A stretch of 64,000 bases of DNA from JAJCYL01 sp965206015. Its GTDB lineage: Bacteria > Bacteroidota > Bacteroidia > Cytophagales > Cyclobacteriaceae. Position numbers and translations under genes: made by a program. The notes below the pieces were generated by a model. That model was given only the letters and a program-made list of their open reading frames with translations, made no database searches and was not told where the DNA came from. The DNA lies in the NCBI GenBank assembly GCA_965206015.1, contig CBDBIW010000016.1, positions 310,001 through 374,000 on the forward strand, in the 5' to 3' direction. Below are positions 46,938 through 57,400 of the stretch, piece by piece (positions within the stretch are counted from its first letter, which is position 1; each line of letters begins with the position of its first letter).

Positions 46938-48296
46938 ATGAAGGACGAACCATTTGATCCCTATAAATTAACTGCAGCAGGAATTAAAGAAGCTCCAACA
47001 TCGGTGATTGGCAGGCTAAAACACCTTGGTCCGGGTTTCATTCTTTCAGCATCCATTGTCGGTTCAGGTGAACTGATTGCCACCACAACTTTAGGGGCCC
47101 AAGCGGGATTCGTGACATTTTGGGTTATTCTCGTCAGTTGTTTTCTGAAAGTAGCAGTTCAAGTGGAAATTGCTAAACACACAATCCTGACAGGAGAGAC
47201 ATCCATGCAGATACTTGATAAGCTGCCTGGCTTGAGATGGGGTGCAGCCAAATGGTCTGTTTGGAGTGTATTTTTTATGATGTTATTTAAGTTCCTTCAG
47301 GTAGGCGGTATCGTTGGAGGGTCAGCTATTATATTAAATATCGTTTCTCCTCAAATTGGAGTTGCTGCCTGGGCATTTATCGTTGCAACCGTTGTGGCCC
47401 TGATGATATTTCAAGGTTATTACAAACTAATTGAAAGGTTCTCGCTAGTGATGATTTTGTTTTTCACCCTATTTACAGGGCTATCAGTTTATTTCCTTCA
47501 ATTCACACCATTCGATTTTTCACTTGACCAACTGATATTTGGGCTACAATTTCAATTACCGAAGGAAACGGTAATCTATGCGCTGGGTGCATTTGGAATA
47601 ACCGGTATGGCTGGTGACGAAATAATTTTTTACAATTATTGGTGCATCGAGAAAGGATATGCTCGCTTTACCGGACCCAAGGAAGACACCGAAGCATGGC
47701 GAAACCGGGCAAGAGGATGGATCGACACTATGGTTATGGACGCCATGGCAGCCATGATCATCTATACCCTTGTAACGGCACTATTCTACCTGTTAGGTGC
47801 CGCAGTGTTACACGAACAAGGAAAAATTCCTGCAGGTTATGAAATGATAGAAACCTTATCGGTCATTTATACAGAATCACTTGGACCGGGAGCAAAGAAC
47901 ATCTACCTCTTTGGAGCCTTTTTTGTTTTGTTTTCAACATTATTTGCTGCCTTAGCATCCTGGACACGCTTATTCAGCGATATTCTGGGACAAGTTAAAT
48001 GGATTGATTTCGAAGATCTTGCTGTCAGAAAGAGATGGGTTACAATATTGGCCTGGGCCATTCCTTTTTTATGGACCGTTCTGTTTCTGTTTATTAAACT
48101 TCCGGTAATAATGATCCTGTCAGGAGGCTTAATTGGGGCGTTTATTCTTTTTATTGTGGTTTATGCAACTATAGATGTCAGATATAGAAGAGTAAAAGAA
48201 CATTTTGTTCCCAATATTGGGTATGACATCATATTGTGGATTAGCATGTTGTCCATTAGCCTTGTTGGGGTTTATGGGCTTTGGAAACTAATTTAA
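46938..48296 (+). CDS. Nramp-related membrane transporter in the L-fucose operon
   Basis: A 452-residue protein with about eleven hydrophobic segments and the Nramp opening LGPGFILSASIVGSGELIA. In true Nramp proteins this place holds D-P-G-N; here it is GSGE. The TM6 Met-Pro-His is replaced by GMAGDEIIFYNYW. The TGET motif (HTILTGETSMQ) is shared with the protein at 29063. It starts the fucose operon, 4 bases before the dehydrogenase. Since FucP at the other end of the operon should carry fucose, this one may handle another compound, such as an acid product, or may not be a sugar carrier at all. Confidence 0.75.
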   Translation: MKDEPFDPYKLTAAGIKEAPTSVIGRLKHLGPGFILSASIVGSGELIATTTLGAQAGFVTFWVILVSCFLKVAVQVEIAKHTILTGETSMQILDKLPGLRWGAAKWSVWSVFFMMLFKFLQVGGIVGGSAIILNIVSPQIGVAAWAFIVATVVALMIFQGYYKLIERFSLVMILFFTLFTGLSVYFLQFTPFDFSLDQLIFGLQFQLPKETVIYALGAFGITGMAGDEIIFYNYWCIEKGYARFTGPKEDTEAWRNRARGWIDTMVMDAMAAMIIYTLVTALFYLLGAAVLHEQGKIPAGYEMIETLSVIYTESLGPGAKNIYLFGAFFVLFSTLFAALASWTRLFSDILGQVKWIDFEDLAVRKRWVTILAWAIPFLWTVLFLFIKLPVIMILSGGLIGAFILFIVVYATIDVRYRRVKEHFVPNIGYDIILWISMLSISLVGVYGLWKLI

Positions 48297-48300
48297 GAGC

Positions 48301-49323
48301 GTGAAATATATTGTTTGCACAAAACCAGGGCTGCTTGAGCTGAGCGAAAAACAGCAACCGGTACGAAAACCAAATGAAGCCTTATTACAAATCAAGAAGG
48401 TCGGTGTTTGTGGCACTGATTTGCACGCTTATGCGGGTAATCAGCCGTTTTTTAATTACCCGATAATTCTTGGGCATGAATTAGCTGCGGTTGTTTTGGA
48501 AATCGACGATAATGACGGAAACATTAAGATTGGAGATAAAGTAGTCCCTATACCTTATGTGAGTTGCGGAACTTGTATTGCATGCCGACAAGGCAAAACC
48601 AATTGTTGTACCAACCTCCAGGTCCTGGGCGTTCATGCGGACGGGGGTATGCAGGAGCAATTTGCAGTACCCGTTGATCTCCTATTACCAGCCAACAATT
48701 TATCGTATGACCAAATGGCAATTGTTGAACCATTGGCCATCGGCATCCATGCGATAAGGAGATGTGCTCTTTACCAGGATGAATTTATCGCAGTGATTGG
48801 TTGTGGCCCGATTGGATTAGGGATTATAAAGTTTGCACAATTACAGGGGGCAAAAGTAATTGCAGTCGATGTAAGTATGCAACGATTGAATTATGCGAAG
48901 GAACAACTTGGCGTTGACTATACCGTAAATGGATTGACCGGTCCAGTGAATCTGGTGAATGGAATAACCAGTGGTGAAATGGCAACTGCCGTGTTCGATG
49001 CGACTGGAAATAAACAAGCACTTGAATCAGGTCCGGATTACATGGCACATGGAGGGAGATTTGTATTGGTTGGATTATCAAAGGAGACCCTGGCTTTTAA
49101 CCATCCGGCAATTCATGCAAAAGAAGCCACCCTGATGTGCAGTAGAAATGCTACCAGACAAGATTTTGAGAAAGTGATGAACGTCTTGAATCAGAATCTT
49201 TTTCCGATTGAATCTTATATTACACATCGACTTAATTTTGAAGAGGCCATAGATCAATTTGAAGACTTAATAAATCCGAAAAATGGTGTGATCAAGGCTA
49301 CTATTGATTTTGATTATGAATAA
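48301..49323 (+). CDS. Zinc-dependent MDR dehydrogenase, sugar-acid/polyol type
   Basis: A 340-residue medium-chain dehydrogenase with GTG start at 48301 (KYIVCTKPGL follows). The catalytic zinc site is VGVCGTDLHA near residue 38 and GHELAAVV near residue 60; the structural zinc site is SCGTCIACRQGKTNCC near residues 86-101; the cofactor loop is VIGCGPIGLGIIKFAQ near residue 163, then VIAVDVS (Asp, for NAD). It overlaps the UxaA-type dehydratase by 8 bases. In an L-fucose pathway it could oxidise 2-keto-3-deoxy-L-fuconate at C4, a step done elsewhere by an SDR. This role is inferred from context. Confidence 0.87.
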   Translation: MKYIVCTKPGLLELSEKQQPVRKPNEALLQIKKVGVCGTDLHAYAGNQPFFNYPIILGHELAAVVLEIDDNDGNIKIGDKVVPIPYVSCGTCIACRQGKTNCCTNLQVLGVHADGGMQEQFAVPVDLLLPANNLSYDQMAIVEPLAIGIHAIRRCALYQDEFIAVIGCGPIGLGIIKFAQLQGAKVIAVDVSMQRLNYAKEQLGVDYTVNGLTGPVNLVNGITSGEMATAVFDATGNKQALESGPDYMAHGGRFVLVGLSKETLAFNHPAIHAKEATLMCSRNATRQDFEKVMNVLNQNLFPIESYITHRLNFEEAIDQFEDLINPKNGVIKATIDFDYE

Positions 49324-50965
49324 GATCTTACGACTACATCCTAAAGACAACCTGATAGTAGCTCTCCAAAATTTGGAGTCAACCGAGACATTTAATATTG
49401 ATGGTTACTCGGTCACTCTGAATGAAGGCATAACTGAGAAGCACAAATTTGCTCTGGAAACCCTTAATGAAGGAGACCTGGTTTATATGTATGGCGTAGT
49501 TGTAGGCAAGGCCGTAAAGGCAATCCTATCAGGGGCTTTAATTACTACTGAGAACATTAGACATGAGACGTCGGAGGTAGGATCACGTGATAAAAATGGC
49601 GTGTGGAATGCACCGGATATTAGCCAATGGAAGGGCCGAACCTTCGAAGGTTATCATCGCCCCAATGGGAAGGTTGGGACTGCTAATTACTGGTTAGTTT
49701 TCCCGCTTGTCTTTTGCGAGCTGCGGAATATTGAAATTCTGGAGGCTGCATTGACGGAATCATTGGGCTATCTCACTAAAAAGGATTTTGGGGTAAATCT
49801 TGGCCCACTGATAGAGCGATACCATTCCGGAGCTGGTGAAAATGAACTTTTGGAAACGCAAATAGTGAGCACGAGAGAAGAGTCGTCACATAATAGAGTG
49901 TTTCCCAATATCGATGGGATAAAGTTTCTCAAACACACTGGCGGTTGTGGTGGCACCCGACAAGATGCTGCAGGTCTTTGCAAATTATTGGCTGGGTATG
50001 TGACTCACCCAAACGTCGCCGGAGCAACTGTTTTAAGTCTTGGATGTCAACATGCGGAAGTGAGGTTATTGGAAGAAGCAATAGCAACTATGGATCCCCA
50101 ATTGTCGAAACCACTTCATATATTAGAGCAGCAACAAAGTAAAAACGAAAGAGAATTTATCGACTCAGCGATTAAATCAACTTTTTTAGGATTAGCCAAA
50201 GCCAATGGGATCAGTAGGGAGCCAGCATCGTTAAGTAGCTTGACTTTGGGTCTTGAATGTGGAGGGAGCGATGGCTTTTCAGGTATTTCGGCGAACCCCG
50301 CGTTGGGGTATACTTCTGATTTGTTGGTTGCCCTTGGGGGTTCTGCAGTTTTGTCAGAATTCCCGGAACTGAATGGCGTAGAACAGGAATTGGTCAACCG
50401 GTGTGAGACAGATGATATAGCAGAGAATTTTGCCTCATTAATGAAGACATACAATAACCGGGCGAAGGCTGTTGGCTCTGGATTTGAGGCCAATCCATCT
50501 CCCGGAAACATTAAAGATGGATTGATTACTGATGCCATCAAGTCAGCTGGTGCAGCAAAAAAGGGTGGTACATCTCCTGTGGTGGATGTGTTGGACTATG
50601 CTGAGCAAGTCACTAAAAGTGGATTGAATCTCCTTTGTACACCGGGAAATGATGTAGAAAGCACCACTGGTCTGGTTGGTTCAGGGGCCAACGTAGTTGT
50701 CTTTACCACCGGCTTAGGCACACCAACCGGCAATCCCATTGCCCCGGTGATCAAGGTTTCCAGTAATACAAAATTGGCCACAAAAATGGAGGACATCATC
50801 GATATTGATACGGGTTCAATCATTGAAGGCAAAGCCAGCATTGCCGAGAGGGGAGAAGAACTTTTAGAGTATATCATTGAAGTGGCAAGTGGAAGGTCAA
50901 CTCCACATGCCGTCCGTTTAGGTCAGGATGATTTCATTCCATGGAAAAGGGGAATTTCACTTTAG
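49316..50965 (+). CDS. UxaA/GarD-family sugar-acid dehydratase, probable L-fuconate dehydratase
   Basis: A 549-residue protein from ATG 49316 (MNKILRLHPKDN). The first about 95 residues form a SAF domain (GDLVYMYGVVVGKAVK); the rest is the UxaA catalytic body, with HTGGCGGTRQDA near residue 208, SLGCQHAEV near residue 244, LGLECGGSDGFSGISANPALG near residue 325 and CTPGNDVESTTGLVGSGA near residue 445. The Cys residues hold iron in altronate and galactarate dehydratases. Within a fucose operon it probably dehydrates L-fuconate, a step usually given to the enolase superfamily. An alternative is altronate or another hexonate. Confidence 0.85.
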   Translation: MNKILRLHPKDNLIVALQNLESTETFNIDGYSVTLNEGITEKHKFALETLNEGDLVYMYGVVVGKAVKAILSGALITTENIRHETSEVGSRDKNGVWNAPDISQWKGRTFEGYHRPNGKVGTANYWLVFPLVFCELRNIEILEAALTESLGYLTKKDFGVNLGPLIERYHSGAGENELLETQIVSTREESSHNRVFPNIDGIKFLKHTGGCGGTRQDAAGLCKLLAGYVTHPNVAGATVLSLGCQHAEVRLLEEAIATMDPQLSKPLHILEQQQSKNEREFIDSAIKSTFLGLAKANGISREPASLSSLTLGLECGGSDGFSGISANPALGYTSDLLVALGGSAVLSEFPELNGVEQELVNRCETDDIAENFASLMKTYNNRAKAVGSGFEANPSPGNIKDGLITDAIKSAGAAKKGGTSPVVDVLDYAEQVTKSGLNLLCTPGNDVESTTGLVGSGANVVVFTTGLGTPTGNPIAPVIKVSSNTKLATKMEDIIDIDTGSIIEGKASIAERGEELLEYIIEVASGRSTPHAVRLGQDDFIPWKRGISL

Positions 50966-50976
50966 AAGCATTTGAA

Positions 50977-51810
50977 ATGACCATAGATTCTCATCAGCAT
51001 TTCTGGCAATATGACCCAAACAGACATTCATGGATTGGGGAAGATATGTCTGTACTCAAAAGGGATTTCCTGCCAGAAGACTTGTTAAGTGAGTTGAAGC
51101 TGTCAGAAATTGAGGGAAGTATTGCCGTACAGGCAGATCAGTCTTTGAGTGAAACACGTTTCTTGTTGGACTTATCAGTACAACAAGATTTTATAAAAGC
51201 AGTTGTAGGGTGGGTTGATTTAAGGAGTGATGACTTGGGCAATCACCTGGATCGATATTCAGACACAAAAAAACTGGCAGGATTCAGACATGTAGTTCAG
51301 GACGAACCCGATGTTAATTTTATGTTACAGCCTGATTTTCAACGCGGCATTGATGCGTTGGCAGCGTATGATTTCACTTATGATATTCTCATATTTCCAC
51401 CTCAATTACCTGCAGCAATTGAACTTGTTAAGAAATTCCCAACACAACCATTTGTAGTAGATCATATTGCAAAACCTTACATTAAAGCTGGTGCAATCGA
51501 TTTTTGGAAAAAGAGTATAACGGCCTTGAGCAAGCATGACAATGTTTGGTGTAAGATATCAGGTTTGGTAACCGAAGCTGATTGGGACCAATGGAAGTAC
51601 GAAGATATGGTTCCATACCTTGATGTGGTTTTTGATCAATTTGGAACTAACAAAGTGATGTTTGGATCTGATTGGCCGGTATGCCTTCTGGGTGGAACTT
51701 ATTCAAGTATCAAGCAAATAATTGATCGCTATATTGAAGGGTTTTCCGATTCGGAAAAAGAAAGTATAATGGGATTGAATGCTATGGAGTTTTATAAAAT
51801 ATCAGAGTAA
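50977..51810 (+). CDS. Amidohydrolase, probable L-fucono-1,5-lactonase
   Basis: A 277-residue member of the Amidohydrolase_2 family (COG3618). It has DSHQHFWQY at the start (H-x-H metal site), FVVDHIAKPYI near residue 168 and MFGSDWPVC near residue 228 (Asp). This family holds L-fuconolactonase and L-rhamnono-lactonase. I choose ATG 50977 since family members start at about MTIDSHQH; an ATG at 50941 would add 12 residues and overlap the dehydratase by 25 bases. It follows the dehydratase and precedes the fucose dehydrogenase by a 1-base overlap. Confidence 0.87.
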   Translation: MTIDSHQHFWQYDPNRHSWIGEDMSVLKRDFLPEDLLSELKLSEIEGSIAVQADQSLSETRFLLDLSVQQDFIKAVVGWVDLRSDDLGNHLDRYSDTKKLAGFRHVVQDEPDVNFMLQPDFQRGIDALAAYDFTYDILIFPPQLPAAIELVKKFPTQPFVVDHIAKPYIKAGAIDFWKKSITALSKHDNVWCKISGLVTEADWDQWKYEDMVPYLDVVFDQFGTNKVMFGSDWPVCLLGGTYSSIKQIIDRYIEGFSDSEKESIMGLNAMEFYKISE

Positions 51811-52601
51811 TGGATTTTAAGCTAAAGGATAAGGTAGTAATCTTAGCCGGTGGAGCTGGTGAGAAGGGAAGTATAAGTGAAACCATCTTACAAGCGTTGG
51901 TTGAGGAGAGTGCCATTCCTGCCATTATTGATATTGACAATCGCGGTGGCAGTTATGTCGAGAACTTCAATCAAAATGGTATTGACGTATCCTTCTTCAA
52001 AACTGACCTGACCAAGGAAGTCCAAGTTGAGCAGGCTATAGCCGGTGTAATAGGAAAATATGGCAAGATTGATGTTGTCGTCAATGTGGTAGGCTCAAAT
52101 GACGGTGTTGGGTTGGGCAAGAGTGCCAAAGATTTTATAGAATCATTAAAGCTCAACCTGGTTAGTTATTTCTTGACTGTAAAATATGCATTGCCCGCAC
52201 TTAAAAAGTCAAAGGGCAATATCGTCAATATCGGTTCAAAAGTTGCTCTCACAGGGCAGGGTGGAACCTCAGCTTATGCGGCTGCCAAAGGTGGTGTTTT
52301 GGCACTGACACGAGAATGGGCCATTGACCTGGTCAACGACGGTATTCGGGTAAATGCCATTGTAATTGCCGAGTGTTGGACACCATCGTATGACAGCTGG
52401 TTGAAAACTCTTGAAGATGGTGAAAAGAAGCGCAAATTAATCATTGAAAAAATCCCATTAGGGAAAAGAATGACTACTCCACAAGAGATCTCGGATGCTG
52501 TGTTATTCACAATTTCTGAAAGGTCGTCACATACTACCGGACAATTTATTTTTGTGGATGGCGGGTATGTTCATCTGGATAGGGCCATGCTTGGAGAATA
52601 A
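51810..52601 (+). CDS. SDR, probable L-fucose dehydrogenase
   Basis: A 263-residue short-chain dehydrogenase. The nucleotide loop reads AGGAGEKGSIS in place of T-G-x-x-x-G-I-G, the end of strand 2 has IIDIDNRGG (Asp, pointing to NAD), NVVGSND replaces NNAG, and the catalytic set is IGSKVALTGQ with YAAAKGG. The segment IAECWTPSYDSWLKTLED near residue 185 resembles the one in bacterial L-fucose dehydrogenases. It should oxidise L-fucose to the 1,5-lactone, feeding the lactonase before it. TAATG overlap with the lactonase gene. Confidence 0.85.
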   Translation: MDFKLKDKVVILAGGAGEKGSISETILQALVEESAIPAIIDIDNRGGSYVENFNQNGIDVSFFKTDLTKEVQVEQAIAGVIGKYGKIDVVVNVVGSNDGVGLGKSAKDFIESLKLNLVSYFLTVKYALPALKKSKGNIVNIGSKVALTGQGGTSAYAAAKGGVLALTREWAIDLVNDGIRVNAIVIAECWTPSYDSWLKTLEDGEKKRKLIIEKIPLGKRMTTPQEISDAVLFTISERSSHTTGQFIFVDGGYVHLDRAMLGE

Positions 52602-52611
52602 TATTGAACTT

Positions 52612-53913
52612 ATGGAAAAACATGCTATCGTAAGCAAAACCCATCTCATTCCGTTCATCTTGGTGACCAGCCTGTTTGCACTTTGGGGATTTGCCAATGA
52701 CATCACCAATCCGATGGTTTCCACCTTCAAAACCGTAATGGAGATTTCGAATTTGGAGGCCTCACTGGTTCAATTTGCTTTTTATGGTGGCTATTTTACC
52801 ATGGCAATCCCGGCCGCCCTTTTCATTAAGAAGTATTCTTATAAATCAGGGATCATTATGGGATTGGCACTTTATGCTGTAGGGGCATTAATGTTTTATC
52901 CAGCCGCCAGCACAGAGATATTCGGGCTCTTCCTGGTTTCTCTATATGTATTGACTTTTGGATTGGCTTTCCTTGAAACAACCGCTAATCCATTCATTCT
53001 GGCATTGGGTGATGAATCAACAGCTACCACACGGTTAAACCTGGCGCAGTCCTTTAACCCAATTGGTGCTCTACTTGGACAGGTAGTTGCCATCAATTTC
53101 ATTCTTGTGTCATTGCAATCGGCAAACACTTCAATTGCCAATTTCTCTGCACTTGATGCAATAACCAAAGCAAGCGTGAGAACTCACGACCTTCTGTTGA
53201 TTCGAGATCCATATGTTATGTTGGGACTTTTCGTCTTAGCCATGATGGTATTATTCATTTTCTCCAAAATGCCCGCTAAAGGTGAAAGTGATCATCGTTT
53301 GGATGTAAGCGGTACTTTCAAGCGGCTTTTTAGCAATTTCAATTACTCTTTTGGAGTAGTGACACAGGTATTTTACGTAGGAGCACAAATCATGTGCTGG
53401 ACCTACATAGTTCAGTATGGCGAAAACCTTGGGATGTCTAAGGCAACAGCCCAGAGTTATAACATTATTGCGACCTCCATCTTTTTTGGTTCCAGAGTAA
53501 TCAGCACTTTCCTGCTGAAATATGTAAATGGTGCCCGATTAATGATGTTTTTTGCCTTGGGAGGTATGCTAATGATGCTATCCACAATTTTCATAGGTGG
53601 AACCACAGGTTTATATAGTTTGATTGGAACATCCGCTTTTATGTCGCTTATGTTTCCCACGATTTATGGCATTGCGCTTGAAGGACAAGGTGATGATGCT
53701 AAATTGGGTTCTGCCGGTCTGGTTATGGCCATAGGAGGAGGAGCGGTGATGCCTGTTCTACAAGGAGTGTTTCTTGATCTTGGCGGACCGGGCTACAGTG
53801 ACATTACCATACTGGGAGTGCCGGAAGTCAACTTTTCATTTATTCTACCAATGTTTTGTTTCGGGGTGGTCGGATACTATGGTTATAGAGCTGGTAAGGT
53901 TGAAATATCTTAA
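52612..53913 (+). CDS. fucP: L-fucose:H+ symporter, FucP-like MFS
   Basis: A 433-residue MFS protein with 12 hydrophobic segments. LFALWGFANDITNPMV in TM1 carries the Asp, and GLAFLETTANPFI in TM4 carries the Glu, that are needed in E. coli FucP. I start at ATG 52612 (MEKHAIVSK), 10 bases after the dehydrogenase stop; an in-frame upstream start would lie inside that gene. It ends the operon and supplies L-fucose to the dehydrogenase. A relative for another hexose (NagP-like or glucose/galactose) cannot be fully excluded, but the operon favours fucose. Confidence 0.88.
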   Translation: MEKHAIVSKTHLIPFILVTSLFALWGFANDITNPMVSTFKTVMEISNLEASLVQFAFYGGYFTMAIPAALFIKKYSYKSGIIMGLALYAVGALMFYPAASTEIFGLFLVSLYVLTFGLAFLETTANPFILALGDESTATTRLNLAQSFNPIGALLGQVVAINFILVSLQSANTSIANFSALDAITKASVRTHDLLLIRDPYVMLGLFVLAMMVLFIFSKMPAKGESDHRLDVSGTFKRLFSNFNYSFGVVTQVFYVGAQIMCWTYIVQYGENLGMSKATAQSYNIIATSIFFGSRVISTFLLKYVNGARLMMFFALGGMLMMLSTIFIGGTTGLYSLIGTSAFMSLMFPTIYGIALEGQGDDAKLGSAGLVMAIGGGAVMPVLQGVFLDLGGPGYSDITILGVPEVNFSFILPMFCFGVVGYYGYRAGKVEIS

Positions 53914-54025
53914 TGTTTCCAGCTACGGATATTTAATCAATTAAGATATTGCCCGGACTTAGACCAATGTTTAGATTTGCATCCGTTTTGAATGTGGCAC
54001 AATCAAACCCAAACACACCCTCTAC

Positions 54026-54099
54026 GGGCCCATAGCTCAGTTGGTTAGAGTACCTGACTCATAATCAGGTGGTCCCAGGTTCGAGCCCTGGTGGGCCCA
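54026..54099 (+). tRNA. tRNA with CAU anticodon (Met or Ile2)
   Basis: A complete cloverleaf of 74 nt: acceptor GGGCCCA/TGGGCCC, D arm GCTC...GAGT, anticodon arm CCTGA-CTCATAA-TCAGG (anticodon 54060-54062), T arm CCAGG-TTCGAGC-CCTGG, discriminator A. CCA is not encoded. Elongator Met and lysidine-modified Ile2 tRNAs share this anticodon; I cannot separate them by eye. A type I restriction locus starts 386 bases downstream. Confidence 0.95.
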
Positions 54100-54484
54100 C
54101 TTACATAATTAGGCAGTTACGTAATGTCTATCGTAGTTGCTTTTTTTATTTGCATACAGTTTGATATACAAATGGATTCATATGGGTGTTTTCTCATATT
54201 CGTATATCATGGGTTAACTAGTCTACATTGACAGACAAATTATTTCTTTAAACCGAGGAGAGTCCCGACCCTAAAATATAGCACTCTAATATTCTATCTC
54301 TCTTCGTGAGATGATTATCATTCATTTCGTTATCTTTGATTTCCATCAATTCAAGAGTTGACGAACAGGATCGGGTACATTCTTGAGTCTAAAGAATAAA
54401 ACAAACCCGGGTGGTTGAAAAGCTGGATAAAAGTTACAAAATAGTTAAGTCTTATGTGCAAATCTAGCCTCAATATGACAGTAT
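54100..54484 (+). other. Intergenic region between tRNA and hsdR
   Basis: 385 bases with no supported gene. No integrase, no copy of the tRNA 3' end that would mark an attachment site, and no clear promoter. The promoter of the restriction locus should be here. Confidence 0.5.
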
Positions 54485-57400
54485 ATGACCCAAGAAAGCC
54501 AAATAGAAAATGACCTCATTCAAAGATTACAGGAAGATCTTAAATACACCTATCGACAAGATATTGGTGATCGCAATGCGTTAGAACAAAATTTCAAGAA
54601 GAAGTTCCAAACACTGAATAAAGTTAGCCTGACTGATGCTGAGTTCAGTAGACTAAAAGAGCAAATCATAAACCCGGATGTATTTCAAGCTGCCAAATTA
54701 TTACGAGAGACGAATTACTTCCAGCGTGATGATGGAACTCCGCTCAATTTCACTTTGGTCAACATAAAAGACTGGTGCAAGAACGAATTTGAAGTTATCA
54801 GCCAGCTAAGAATTAATACGGAAAGTAGCCACCATCGCTATGATGTTATATTACTGATTAACGGTGTTCCTGTTGTTCAAATTGAACTTAAAACGCTGGG
54901 TATCACTCCAAGGCGTGCAATGCAACAAATTGTGGATTATAAAACAGATCCCGGGAATGGTTACACAAATAGCTTACTCTGTTTCATGCAGTTGTTCATA
55001 GTAAGTAATGTTATTGAAACCATATATTTCTCCAACAATAACAATCAACATTTCAGCTTCAAGGCAGATGAACAGTTTTTACCTGTTTATCGATTCGCTG
55101 ATAAGGAAAATAAGAAGATCAATCATCTAAATGACTTTACCGGTAAGTTCTTATCCAAATGCCAATTAGGGCAGATGATTAGCCGCTATATGGTTTTGGT
55201 GGCCACTGAACAGAAAATTATGGTGATGCGCCCTTACCAAATCTATGCCGTTAAAGAAATTGTAGAATGCATCCACGAAAATCGTGGCAACGGCTATATC
55301 TGGCACACTACAGGTAGTGGAAAAACGCTCACTTCCTTTAAGGCATCAACCTTATTGAAAGATAATCCTGATGTTGAAAAATGTTTGTTTGTGGTTGACC
55401 GAAAAGACCTGGACAGACAGACCCGTTTAGAATTCAACAAGTTTCAAGAGGGGTGTGTAGAAGAAAATACTAATACCGCGGTATTAGTCAAACGTATGCT
55501 TTCAACTGACTATACCAATAAAGTGATCGTCACTACGATTCAAAAGCTTGGATTGGCATTGGACGAAAATAGCAGGCGGAATAAAGCAAGGACCAGGAAC
55601 GGACAACAGACTTATAAAGAAAGACTGGAGCCGCTTAAGGATAAGAGAGTCGTATTCATTTTCGATGAGTGTCACCGTTCGCAGTTCGGTGATAACCATA
55701 AAGCGATCAAAGAGTTTTTCCCGAATGCCCAACTTTTTGGATTTACTGGAACACCCGTTTTTGAAGACAATGCAACTTACAAACAGATTGACGGTAAAGA
55801 AGAATCGTTTGTAACTACAGAGAGTATCTTCCAGAAAAGACTTCATGGCTATACCATCACCCATGCGATTGAAGACAGGAATGTGTTAAGATTTCATATC
55901 GACTACTTTAAACCCGAAGGCGATTCTAAACCTAAACCCGGTGAAGCCATCGCTCAACAAGCCGTGGTTGAAGCAATACTTGCCAAGCACGATTCAGCAA
56001 CTTGTTCTCGAAGATTTAATGGCATCTTGGCAACCTCTTCGATCAACAGCGCAATAGAATACTATCAATTGTTCAAGGAAATACAGGCTAAGAAAAAAGA
56101 AGAAGGTGATTCTTTTATCCCATTAAATCTTGCTTGCGTGTTTTCACCTCCTGCTGAAGGAAACAAAGATGTGCAGCAATTACAGGAAGACCTGACCCAG
56201 GAAAAAACTGATAACCAGGAAGCACCTGAGGCTAAAAAGAAGGCTCTCAAAACGATTATCGCAGACTACAATAAACACTATAAAACCAGTCATTCGATCA
56301 ACGAATTTGATCTTTACTACCAGGATGTACAGCAAAGAATAAAGGATCAGAAGTACACTAATGCAGAGTATCCACGCAAAAATAAAATTGACTTAACCAT
56401 TGTGGTTGACATGCTGCTGACGGGTTTTGACTCCAAGTACTTGAATACTTTGTACGTGGATAAAAACCTTAAATATCATGGGTTGATCCAGGCCTTCTCC
56501 AGAACCAACCGGATTCTTAACGACACCAAACCATATGGAAATGTCCTTGACTTCCGAAAGCAGCAAGCTGAGGTCGATAAAGCCATTGCCCTGTTTTCCG
56601 GAGAAGATACTAGTCGAGCCAAAGAAATCTGGATGGTCGATCCGGCACCTGTCGTTATCAAGGAATATGAGAAAGCAGTAAAAGCACTGGATACATTTAT
56701 GCAGGGGCATGGACTGGAATGTAAACCAGAGCAAGTGAACAATCTTAAAGGAGATAATGCAAGGGGTGACTTCATCAATTATTTCAAGAATGTACAGCGA
56801 TTAAAAACCCAACTCGACCAATACACGGATATCACAGAAGACAATAAGAAGGAAATCGACAACTTATTGCCTGAAGATAACCTTCGATCTTTCCGGGGTG
56901 CCTATATAGAGACAGCTAAACAACTGAAAGCACAACAAGACAAAGACTCAGGTTCTGATGAAACAAATACTGTAGATCAGCTAGACTTTGAGTTTGTGCT
57001 ATTTGCTTCCTCGGTGATCGACTATGATTACATCATGGGATTGATTGCTCAATACACTCAGAGCAAACCGGAGAAGCAGAAAATGACCAAAGAGCAGCTC
57101 ATCAACTTGCTAAGCTCCAGTGCTAACTTAATGGATGAGCGGGATGATATCAAGGATTACATCAACTCGCTGCAAACGGATAAAGGACTGGCTGAAAAAG
57201 AAATCCGCGAAGGATATCAAGCGTTTAAGGCCGAAAAATCCTCCAGGGAATTGATGGAGATAGCCGAAAAACATGGGTTGGATACTGAACCCCTGCACTC
57301 ATTTGTTGAAGGCATAATGGACCGGATGATCTTTGACGGAGAGCAGCTAAGTGATCTTTTAGCTCCATTAGACTTAGGGTGGAGAGCCAGGGTGCAGAAA

